Positions 39,201 through 51,200 of a DNA stretch of 64,000 bases are shown here, piece by piece. A model generated the notes under the pieces. It saw only the letters and a program-made list of their open reading frames with translations. It had not been told where the DNA came from and did not search any database. A program made the position numbers and the translations under genes. Positions within the stretch are counted from its first letter, which is position 1, and every line of letters begins with the position of its first letter. This stretch comes from Galbula dea (Eukaryota; Chordata; Aves; Piciformes; Galbulidae): NCBI GenBank assembly GCA_013399015.1, contig VWZX01009108.1, forward strand, positions 132,218-196,217, written 5' to 3'.

Positions 39201-42200
39201 TTGTGCTTTGAAGTCGTTCTCTGGTATTTTTCCTTTTGTCTTCAGGTTCTGTCTCGGGCTCTGATGTACATCCCACAGCTTGGGAAGTATGCAGAGAGCA
39301 TTCTGGAGAACGGCAGCAGCAGCGGAAGGAAGCTTGCTAAGCTTCAAAGGATTGCTCGGCAGGCAGTCGCTGCCCTCTGTGCTCTGGGTGGCTTTAAGGA
39401 GACAATTAAAATAGGTTCTGAAGTTCAGGTAATTCAGCTCCAGTCACATCTTATGTCTTCAGTGAGAATTGGTGCTTGGGACTCTGTTTGGCCTGATTGT
39501 GAAGCAGTTGCTCCACACTCGTGGAGAACTGCTATTGTGTGTTGTTCCTCTTTCCTGAAATACCCAGCTCTGAGTGTGTCTTTACTTGAGGTCTGGTGTT
39601 AAAGACTCAGGCTTTTCTTCTTTGGAAAGCCTTGAATCTTACACAGACCTTCTTTGGTTGTAGGTTTTAGGTAAAGGAATAGCAGGAAGCATTGGAGTTG
39701 TGGCATCTATTAATGAACAAGAAGGTATAGCAACGGTCAAATTTCCACCCACCACTATAGACAGTAGAAAGACCTCCCAAGCATCAGACACATTAACTAT
39801 TCCATTGTCTAGGCTCTGTGTTCCAAGATCTGAGGTATGGTAGTTTTAAGAATCCAATCTTAAGTATACTATCAGTTATTGATTTTCTCTTTGTCACAGC
39901 ATACTGGCAATGAAGCTGTAGCCTGTAAAAAAGCTTCTTTCTTCTTTGGTTAAAGATTATTTGTGAAGTTGGCCTCATTTTAAACATGTCTTAACAATAT
40001 CTGTGGTTTAAGTTCTCATTCAAGTAACACAGCTCTTCATATTTTGCTGCTTAAAGATCTTCCATTGCATACTGTGTTGGGTTTCTTGGCTTGGTTTCTG
40101 GTTTGGGTGGGTTTTGGCTTGGTGTTTGGTGCTGCTTTGGGGGATAGTACAAAATGAGAATTAACTCCAGGTAATAAAACACCCTCATTGCTTAGAAACT
40201 AACTACTTGAATTTAACTTTTTACCGTGCCCCCCCACCATCAGGCATTGCCTCTTCATAAACTGTCCATTACTGAGAAGGTAGTACAGGCAGTCCAGTCC
40301 ATGTTGCTCCCTCAGGAGGGAAGTCTATCTATTCACACCTCACTTCCTGCAACAGGAGATGGCTCAACTCCAGTAATGGCAGTGGTCAGGCTTCTTGCTG
40401 AAATAAGAACCAGGTGAGTCCTTGGTTTCTGGGCAACATCTCAGCCTCTTTTGATACCATACACAAATGTAGAAGGAAGTTTGGTGGGCTCTTTGTTTGC
40501 TTCCTCTGGGGGTGTTGACATGGGAGAGCAGCAGACAGTGCAGACATGCTTTGTCTTTTTAAGTACATGTAGTGTCTGGATCTTGTTAAAATGGGCACCA
40601 AAAGAAAGTGCCCTCAGTAACACTGACAAAGCATTGAGCAAATGCTTCATGGCAGTAGATGTTCTGAAGCAGGAGAAAGCTGTCATGGTGGAAGTTCTAG
40701 TGGACAGCTAAGCAAGCAGACAAAGAAACAGATCCATGGGTGTGTTGGCTTTGAATTCAGTACCTGCAAAGACACCTTTGAATTCAGCATGCACTTTTGT
40801 AATGCTTTACATGTATTATTTCTCCATTAAGAGCATGCCTGGTGATGGCTCAGCTGTTAGAAGACAGCTCATTCTGTGAAGAATTCATTCAACAGTGCCC
40901 AGCTGCTGTAGAAGTCCTTAATTTGGTAGCACAGGAGTGCAGCCCTGGTAGGTGTTCAACATGTTCTTGCAGCTTCATTGTGGTGCTCAGAGACATAACA
41001 GCTTTTCAGATCATTGCAGTGTTTTGTCCTCCAGCTGCTTAGAGTTTGGTAGCTAGCACAGTACAGAATGTCTTGTCCTAGCTGCAGAGCTGTTAATGGA
41101 AGAGCAGCTAAGAAGCAGACTAAATCATTTGAAACATTAGGCATAAAGTTTTTAGGCCAGAACATGATTATCTTCTGCATCACAGTCCTGGGACTAGCTC
41201 TCTACTGCTGTGCTTCTGAACCCTCTCCACTTCTCTTGCTTCCAGTGTAACCTACTCTCTATTTCTCCACATTAGCATTTATCTGGTTTCTTTTTATGAC
41301 CTCTTTGCTCTTTTGTTTTTGGTTTTTATTTTTACAATGCTTTCTTATATTCCTTATCACTGAGCTGTTGTTTTCCTTCCCTCTTGTTTAAAGAGAAGCA
41401 GTGGTCCCAGCAGAAGTCTTAGTTCAAAAGCAAGTTTTAGGCACTTGTCAGAGCCTTTCATTGGAGGGAAATGATTTTAGGATAGGAACCCAGTGGATTT
41501 CAGTGTCTTCTCCAGGGTAAAAGGAAATGTACTGATTTTTGTGGTTGGTTTTGGTTTGTTGGGGTTTTTTTGGACTGTAGGCATAAATCCTTTTGACTTC
41601 CTGTTTTTGCTGGGTCATAAACTTCCTCACTAAAATGAACTTGATATCTTCATTGACATAACAGTGCCTTTGCTAACCCAATGTAAATCAAACATGAGGA
41701 AAACAATTGCTTGTGTACACTAGATTTTATCCTTCACTTTGTTGCTTAGGTAAGTGAGACTGTTTGATCAGCTCTCTTAAAATGCAAATGTCCTATTTGT
41801 TTCTGTTTGCTGCTGGGAAGATTGCATTTTTGGACTGGAGCAATTAGATTTGTTTGCAAGCTCCTGACTTGCTTTGCTTTGTTGTTGCAGGGGAGAGGCT
41901 CCTCGTTGTGGAAATGCAGTGTGAAAGGTTACGAATGTTGTACCGCGACTGTGCTCGGCCTCCCCCTCCTCCGCTCCAAGCAGACAGAAGACAGGTGAGC
42001 ACTGAGTCTCCTGCCCTTTGCAAATGAAGGCAGCCACTCAAGGCAGAGGAACTGCCTGGGCTGTTGGAGCCAAACTGCTTGGATTCTTATTTCAACATTT
42101 CATTTCATCTGAATGTCTGGGCTGGGAGGTGATTTGTTGTGATTGCAGTCGTGGTGGTTGCATGTGTTTGTGGTAAATGGGCACTTCATAAAAGCAGCAG

Positions 42201-45200
42201 CAGGTGACTTCAACTGGAATTTGGTAGAATAAAATGCTCTGTTCCTCTTTGTAGCCCAAAGAAATCACTTGGAGCCCATCAAGAGTATTCCCCCCTGTGA
42301 GAGCATGCATGTTTTCATCCCATCTGACAGCTGTGACCTTTTTGGCTGATCCTAGTGCCGGTGGGGGGCTTCCTCGGGGCACCTTTATCTATGCCACTTC
42401 AGCAGTTCCAGTCCAGGTGAGAGCTCCCAACTGCACACCAGTGTCTGTCATTTCCTACTCAATAGTGGCTGCAAAGAAAAAGAAAGTCAGTGTTGTTTTA
42501 CCTGTGTTTATGTGTATTACTATTATTTTCCTTTCTAGGCCCCATCATTCTACTGGGAAATTGAAATAGTTTCCTATGGAGACACAGATGATGACACTGG
42601 ACCCATAGTTTCCTTTGGCTTTGCTACAGAAGCTGAGAAACGAGATGGTGCTTGGACAAACCCAGTGGGCACTTGTCTTTTTCACAAGTATGTTGGAGAC
42701 AGACATCCCAAAATCCTAAGCCTTGCTCAGCACAGTTGTAAGCTCCTTGAGGGAGGGGGATTTGGAGCACGTTGTAGTAGGCAACACATAGCTTTCAATT
42801 AAGATGCTGAAGTGATGAACTAAACACCTCCTTATGAAAGTAAGGAGAGTTGAGTTGCCTTCTGGCAGTGTCCCAGCTACCTGGACTGCAGCTGGTAGTG
42901 AGTTTTGATCCTCTCTTGTCTCAGTGCTTTTCTTAATCTCCTTCTGGTGTCACTCCTCAGCAACGGGCGAGCAGTGCATTACAACGGCTCCAGCCTGCTG
43001 CAGTGGAAGAGTGTTAGACTGGATGTGACTCTTTCTCCTGGTATGTAAGAGTACAGCTCCTGTTGCTTACCTGGTCAAGCAGAAACTCCTCGAAATGGAA
43101 GGGTAACAGTAGATGAGGAAACAGATTCAATCCATGTTCTTCTTTTGATTGTGTTTGTCTGCAGGTGATGTAGCAGGAATTGGTTGGGAAAGAACAGAAG
43201 GAACTCCACCCCCTCCAGGGCAGCCAGCTAAAGGCAGAGTTTATTTTACATATTGTGGGCAGAGACTGGGGCCCTATCTAGAAGATGTCTCTGGTGGAAT
43301 GTGGCCAGTTGTCCACATTCAGAAAAAGGCAAGTTTTTAACAGAAATATGTTGCTAGCTCTGTACTCTTTCAGAAATACTCAAACCATTATTTAGGCAGT
43401 ATTGAGCCTGCTTGCTTGCCTGTAGAAAGCAGTGCTAGTTTTTACCTTTATTGAGTTAGGTTGAGCTGTTCCATTACCATTCCCTTCCCACTTCCATATG
43501 GATTTTGTCATTATTTTGACATTCTTCTGCCCATTAGGACACTAGTGTGCCCCTGGCTTGATGAGATGCCATTATTCTGTGTTAGTATTCCTTCCCACCA
43601 GTGACCTTGCTTCAAAGCACACTGGCTAAATATGCTGTATCTTGAAGCTAGGAAAAAACCCAAAGAGGCAAGTTCAAAGTTTGTGTTTAGAAGCTTCCTA
43701 TTTCCCTGCTGCATCCAGCTTCCTAGCTAGTGATGCTGGGGGGAAAAAAAACCATGTGGCATGGAGATGTGATCAGCTCATCCCTTTGGCTGAGCTGTTT
43801 GAAAAGAGCAAAGAACAGGCTCAGAGCAAGCCACAGCTCATCCTCCTGCTTTCATCTGCGTCTCTTTCAGAACACCAAAGTCCGTGCTAACTTTGGATCT
43901 CGCCAGTTTGCCTATGCTGAAGGCCAGGCTCACAGGAATGCTGCTGATCTCTGCATTGACCTAGCTGAAGAAATAAGTGCCAACTTTGAAGCATTGCCTT
44001 TTGCCATGGCTTCTGATAGTGATAACGACGCTGGCACCAGCATAGCTTCAGATCCCGGCACCCATGGACCTCCTTGTAGGATTGCTGCTGTTGCTACTGC
44101 TCAACAACGTAAAGTGATGATTAATATCTGTTTGTTGCAGCACCTCCCCTGTGAGGACAGGCTCAGGGAGCTGGGGTTGTTGAGCCTGGAGAAGAGAAGG
44201 CTCCAGAAGGACCTTATAGTGCCCTTCCAGTACTTCAAGGGAGCCTACAAGAAAGATGAGGAGGAGCTCTTTATCAGGGAGGGTGGTGATAGGAGGAGGG
44301 GTAATGGTTTTAAGTGGAAAGAGGGTGGGTTTAGGTTAGATAGTAGGAAGAAATTCTTTACTCAGAGGATGGTGAGACAGTGGAACAGGTTGCCCAGAGA
44401 AGTTGTAGATGCCTCATCCCTGACAATATTCAAAACCAGCTTGGATGAGGCCTTGAGAAACCTGGTCTACTGGAAAGTGGCCCTGCCCACGGGAGGATGG
44501 TTGGAACTAGATGATCTTTAAGGTCCCTTCCAACCCAACCCATTCTGTGATTCTATAAAACTCTCTCAGCAGAAATTACAATCAATTAAACAGCTTTTAA
44601 GCACATCCCTGGCTGCAGTCCTTGGGTACTGCCTGTTTAGGTGAAGCAGTACCACAAGCACTGTGAAATAGATGCTTCTTTGGCTTCTAGAAAAGGCAAT
44701 TAAGAATCTTACTTAGGTCTTCCTTTACATGGATACACAAATTATTCTCAATTAATGCAACCACAATGAGAAATGATCTTATTAGGGCTTTGAATCCAGT
44801 AAGATGTTAAAGCTGATTGAATCAGCCAATTGGTTATGCTGTCTCAAAGTCTGATTGAAGACTGTGGAATGCAAGAGAGCTCCAAAACCTCCTGGAATAT
44901 TGTTTTGCATGCTTTCTAGTACATTATGATCTCCTTACTTGCATATATGTTTTGCAGAGTATGACAGTGACACATCATGCCACTATAAGATGGAACTAAG
45001 CTATGAGAACTTTATCACATCAGGCCCTGATCCTCATCCTCCCCCTATTGCAGATGATGAAAGTGATGATGATGATGACGATGACATTCCCCGGGTGAGG
45101 AGCATGGCAAGCTCTGCCTGCTGCAACTTGTAGTCTAAATACACATCTGCTCATTCCCTGCTCCCTTAAGGAAAATCCAACTGCTCTGAACTTTTCCTTC

Positions 45201-48200
45201 TTCTTGGTGTTCTAAATAACTCTCCTGTTTGTAGGAGGATCACTATGCCCTCTTGGTTAAAGCCTGGGAAACAAAAGTTTTCCCTACAATTAGAAGAAGA
45301 TTCCGTAACGAAGCTGAGAGGAAGTCTGGCTTGGATCAGATTAAAGGAGCTTTACAGTTAGGTATGGCTCTGTTTATTTCCATGCATGTTGTTTTCTATG
45401 GGATGCCCAATAAGGGTGAGGATAACTCCTCTGTTTCCTTTAGGTTTTACTGTATTCAGGGCTAGAAAAATTGAAAGGAAAGAGAGAAATCACTTGCTGG
45501 TGTTGTCAAGTGCTTAGAATTGGTGTGGAGCCAGGATTCTTCTTTAGTGCTTTTACTTAGGTTGGACTATTTAAGTAGGGAAGGGGGCAGAATTTGTTGT
45601 GCTGGGGATACAGAAATAATAGTTTAGGAATAATAGTTTAGGAAGAAGTTACCTACATGTGTTTTCTGTCTGTGACTACACCAGTTCCAAACTTTTGAGG
45701 AACACTTGATAAGGAGGGGGATTTGTAAATGAATACAGTTCTGGCAAGACAACTGGTTTGTGGGAAAGTGACAGCAAGAGCAAAATAATTCTGAGCCCTA
45801 ATGAGAAAGCATGCAAGTGTCTCTTGGGAAAGCTCCACTCCATATCTAGCAGCCTGACTGAAAGATACTGAAGTAATTAGATAGCTTGTCTGCTAGCTGT
45901 TAATGAGAGGAAGAATTTACTTCAAGGGGCTGGGGAAAATAACTAGCACTCCCTTCTGTCTGCCAGGAATGGTTGATATAGCAAGGCAAACTGTAGAGTT
46001 CCTCTATGAGGAGAATGGGGGCATCCCAAGAGACCTCTACCTTCCTACCATTGAGGACATCAAAGATGAAGCAAACAAGTTCACAATTGATAAAGTCCGA
46101 AAAGGTAAGGTCAGCAAAGCAACATCTTGAGGGGAAAACAGAAGCTGAGAGGTTCTGGTGCTTGGGGTCTGCTGCCTAAGCTGTCAGTCTGAGGGAAATA
46201 CTGTGCCTTAAAGATGGTGTTGTCCCTTTCTGTGCAGGTCTGACTGTGGTGACTCGCTCTCCTGACAGTAACAACGTTACCAGCAGTGCTGTTGGAACAG
46301 CTCTGCCCAAGTTTGCTATTCGGGGCATGCTGAAGACCTTTGGTCTCCATGGTGTTGTTCTGGATGTTGATTCGGTGAGTAAAGGTGTTTTGGGAGAGCT
46401 TTTGCTTGCATCAGCATCACACATCTGGGGGCAAGTATCAGGGGTGTACTAAACTGCTGGGTGTGCTCGTTTTGAAGTGGGGGGGAAAATATCATTAGTG
46501 TGTTAGTTAATTCTTGACAGTGCTGGTTTTGGTGTTGCAGGTAAATGAATTAGTGCAAGTAGAAACATATCTCAGGAGTGAAGGAGTCCTGGTGAGATAC
46601 TGGTATCCTATTGACATGTTAGAAAGGCCACCTGCTGGTTATAGGAGAACTGCAACCAATGGATTGGTCACCCTGGACAATACCAACATCCAAATTCACA
46701 GGTAAAACAAAAAAGAGACGGGGTTAGAAGACATTGGTGTTAGCTGACTTCATCTGTAACATTTCCTGGAGTGCAATTAGCTACTGCTACCTTACTTAGG
46801 GCAGCTGAATCTTCCTGCAGTTGTTGGGTTAAAGCTGACAAAGGTTCATGGTTTAATATGTACTGGGGGCTTGTTTGGTAATAAGGAAAATGGGTTATAA
46901 TTGTCTTGTTGGAAGGATTGCACTTAGGTGACAGTGGTTTTATACATGCTGGTCTAAGAGGTCTTCCTTGGAGCTCAGGTTTCTTGTTTCCATCAGTTGC
47001 TATCTGAAAGCTCCAGAAGCCTTGACTGACTCTGGGGGCACTTGGCTTCCAACTGGATAGGCTGAGAGCTATCTTAAGGGAAGAAACCAGCTTTGGGTCT
47101 GCCTGAACCTTTTCAGTACTTAGGTAGATCTGTTTGGGTTCAGGCAGAGCTCCCTGGCTGTGGCTGATTTTGAAGTGTGCTGAGGCAATGTTGTGTTTTG
47201 CTCTGTTCCGCAGAGAGCTCCTGCGGAGCGAAGCTGCCCTGGCCAGACTCTACTGCCGCATGGCTCTCCTCAACATTTTTGCCCCCAAATCCCCACATAT
47301 GTTTACTCGACTCTTTCACATCCCTGCTATCCGTGACATCACTCTGGAGCACCTGCAGTTGCTCTCCAACCAGCTTCTTGCACCACCCCTTCCTGGTAAA
47401 CACTACATTTTTATCACAGTTCTATTCTGGTTTTGGTACAAGAATTTTCTAGGGACGAAACCGAAGCAACCCAAAGTCTAATGAATTTGGGGCTTGCTGA
47501 TTAATTAGCTCATAATGATGGAGCTGGCAAAATGTCTCAGTGGATTCCTGCCCTTAGGGATAGATCTGGAAACTGCAACTGATGCTAATGATCTAACTGG
47601 AAGTGTTGAAGAGAGTTCAGAGCCCCTTCTAAGACCCCATTCACTGGGCTTCTGTCCCTCTGTCCTTGGGGGGTGGGGGGAGTGGATCCACCTGGGGTAC
47701 TTGGAAGAGATGGAGAGTTCAAATCCAGGGTAGGAAAACTAAATGCCAGTTGGGTCTCAGTTTTCAAAATTCAACTCTTCTTCATTTCACAAAGTGGTTT
47801 GTCCTTTTCCTACTGGAATCCCAGATCTGGTTAGAGAATGTATGTGCTGAATCATGGAAAAGAATCTTTGGCTAATCCAAGTGAGTGTTAACAAAGAGAG
47901 TTACCCTGACAAAGCTGTTCTGCATGCAAAGAAATGTGTGTTATGTTGGCTGGAGCATAAAGGAGGACGTAGGAAGTGCTAAATATATGATTTGAAAGGA
48001 ATTATTTACCCTTGGAAAGAATCCTGTTCCCTCCTCCAGTTCCTTTGAAACTTGGCTACCTCTAACAGATGCAGCATTGTGAAAGATCCTCTTGCAGAGT
48101 GCTGCACTACTTTGCATGGCTTTGAGAATAATTTGACAAGCTTTTGGTTAGGTTTTTTCCTCTTTTAAAATGTGTCTAATTCAAGTCCTGCTAATGCATA

Positions 48201-51200
48201 CAGTTTCCAAACTGGCACTTTGGTGCATTGCCCACTCCACTTTAGTTTCATTGGGCTTCTCCTATTAGCTCCAGCATGACAGCCATGAGATGCTGGGGCT
48301 TGTCACCCACCCAGAAGCTTTCTTGCCCATATCTGGGGGAAAGCTTGAGGGCAGATAAAGCCACTTTGACCTCATCCAGACTGGTGGGGAAGAGTGTGCT
48401 TCTGGTCACTTGTCCTGGTTGTACTTAGGCAGTAAATTGAAGTGTGCCTGCCTTCAGAGGCAGCTGTGAGCCCACAGCTCTGTGCGTGGCTGGCAGACCT
48501 CCCTAAGGGCTGCCTTAAGGCAGGTCAAGAGCACAGCTGGCATTTAGAGGCCATCCCATCTGCAACCAACAGTGTCAGGGCTGCAAAGTCTAGTCTTGGG
48601 TGGATCCTTTCCACTGCTGACCTTTGGGAGGAGGTTTGCACTTGCTCAGGAGTGAAAATAGAGGCTTCTAATCTCCCAAGTGTGTGAAAACGTCTGTTTC
48701 CACTACGTGCTTCACATGTGGAAGTGATCTCCAGGTTTGTTGTATCTTTCCTGTTACTACAGATGGAACAATCAGTTCGAGTTCTATCCTGTTGGCCCAG
48801 TCCCTGCAACACTGTATCCATTCTCAGAACTGTGCTGCCACAGACCTCTTCTACCAGGGTAATTCCCAAGCCATCAGAGAGTGGCTTACAGTGGCCATTA
48901 CTCGGACACTGCATCAAGGAGAGGAGAGTCTGCTGGAGCTCACGAAACAGATCTGCTCCTTTTTGCAGGTAAAACATTTAGGAACCTTCTAGGATCAGTC
49001 TTATTTTCCTTTCTGAGGAGCCCTTGCTTGATGTGTGATCCTCACTTCCATCAAGCTGTCTCTCTGGGTGGATTGTATTCCCTGTTCCAGTCACAGGGAG
49101 CAAGCTGCAAACCAAAGCAGCAGCAGTGCTCTGGATCCTGTGGAGATGAAGTGGCCTCACACTGTCTCATTACTTAGAATGCTGTCACCTCTTTGAAACT
49201 AGAAGAGAAAGGTGGCTTCCTGCTGCTGCCTGGGGGCTTTCATTGTGACATGTTGTGTTCCAGATGGCACCAGAACAGTTTCCTGCTGAAGAATTCCCAA
49301 TTTCTGAGTCCAAAGTCAACATGGATGTTAACTTTCCTGGGGCTGCCTTTGTGATTGTGTCCTGTAAGGAAAGTCAGTCTGGATTCCGCAAAGAGTAAGT
49401 AACAGGAGGACCAGGAGTGGCCCAGAGCAGAGCTGGGTCGCTGAGCCTCTGGCTCTGAGTGCTCAGTGTCTTAGAGAGTGTTCTCTTCTTGGAGGCTCCT
49501 TTTCTGGGGGTTTGGATAAACACCACAGGGTGTTTCATCTCTCTGTGGTTGGGTTAGGATTTCTAGGAGCTAGTTCCAGTCTAACCAGTTCTTGCTCTCT
49601 TCTTAGTTCATCCCTGTACAAAGCTCCCTGGGCTCGAGTGCTTGTCTATGGGCTGGGGCATAAAGTGAAGAGGAATGGGCAGTTAAACCTGATAGAAGCT
49701 GTGTGCTACCCTCGAGATGCCTCTCCAACCAACACAGGCCTCACTCCTCCCCCAACAACCAACCAGTACCCTTCAGTGATCATCCCTACAGACAAGGTCC
49801 ACATCAAACTAGGTAACATATAAAATGGAATAAAAAAACCTTTTTAACTGTAGTCTCAGAAGGGAGACAAGCATTGGAGAATCCCAGCATGGTAAGGATT
49901 GGAAGGGACCTCTGGGAATCATCCAGTCCAACACCCTGCTCCAGCTTGCCCAGGGTCACCTCCAGGAGGGGTTGGAATCTGTCCCCAGAAGGAGACTCCA
50001 CAACCTCTCTGGGCAGCCTGGGCCAGGGCTCCAACACCCTCACACCAAACAAGTTTCTCCTCCTGCTCAGCTGGAACCTCCTGGGTTCCAGTTTGTGCCC
50101 AGTGCCCCTTGGGCTGTCCCTAGGTACCACTGAGCAGAGTCTGGGGCTGCTCTTCTCCAGGCTAGATCAAGTTATTATAGATAAACATTCTTAATTGCTT
50201 ACTGCAAGGTTCTTGCTAGGGAGATTTCACTTAAATGTAGCCTCAACTCCTAAAAGATGTGATACCACTTGGATTTTGCAGATGCCTAGAGTCATAAGTA
50301 CTTTTTGATCTCTCCGCTTAGGAGTATCTCCTCCACCTGGAGCTGTGCTGGTCTTGCATTCTCTTCCCCTTGAGTTCCCCCTGGCAATGGCATTCACAGA
50401 ACAGCTATTAACTTGGAAATTGGAAGATGGGGATGGAAAATCAGAAGATGAACTGGACACTATCCCTGCCTCAGTTCTCTTGCAAGTTGTGGAGTTTTTA
50501 GGTGAGCACACAGTTCCTCTTCCTAAGGAGCGCCACTAGTGCGCTGGCTCCGAATGGAGAGGGGAGGAAACAAAGAATCATCCCAGCCACAAAGCATTTC
50601 TCAGCTCTTCCATTATATTTTTATAAACCATTGTAGTTAAACTCCAGAGATTTTCTGTTGATGAGCACTTCTGGGGAGGACACACAGCCCTTCAAATAAC
50701 ATTTTCTTGTACTTGTTTCAGCGTTACTGTTGCAGCTCTTGTAGTAAAGCTACTAACAGTGACAGACTGCTGACTCCCACCTCTTGTCTTCCATGCACAG
50801 GGAACTTTCTCTGGACAACTGACATGGCAGCAAGTGTGAAGGAGTTAATATTTCATCTTTTGGCTGAGTTGCTTCGGAAAGTTCACAATCTGGAGCAGAA
50901 AAAAAACCCAGCAGGATTGTCATCTTCTATTGCCCTGCAGCTCAATCCCTGCCTGGCTATGCTGATGGCCCTGCAGTCAGAACTTCACAAGTTGTATGAT
51001 GAAGAAACTCAAAACTGGGTGTCTGGAAGTGCCTGTGGTGGTTCTGGTGTTGGAGTGGCTGACCAAGGAAGGTTCTCAACCTACTTCCACGCTCTGATGG
51101 AAGTCTGCCTTGCCGTAGCAGAAGTAACTTTACCGATCAACATGAGCGTGACAGCTAATGTCATGTCTTCAACAAGCGCCCCAAATCTTAGTGACTCTTC

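Noticed and set aside
43730..44521. 263-codon open frame as a separate gene
   Set aside because: It is HECTD4 exon 49 plus intron sequence on both sides and a CR1 ORF2 remnant; the exon has its own splice sites.
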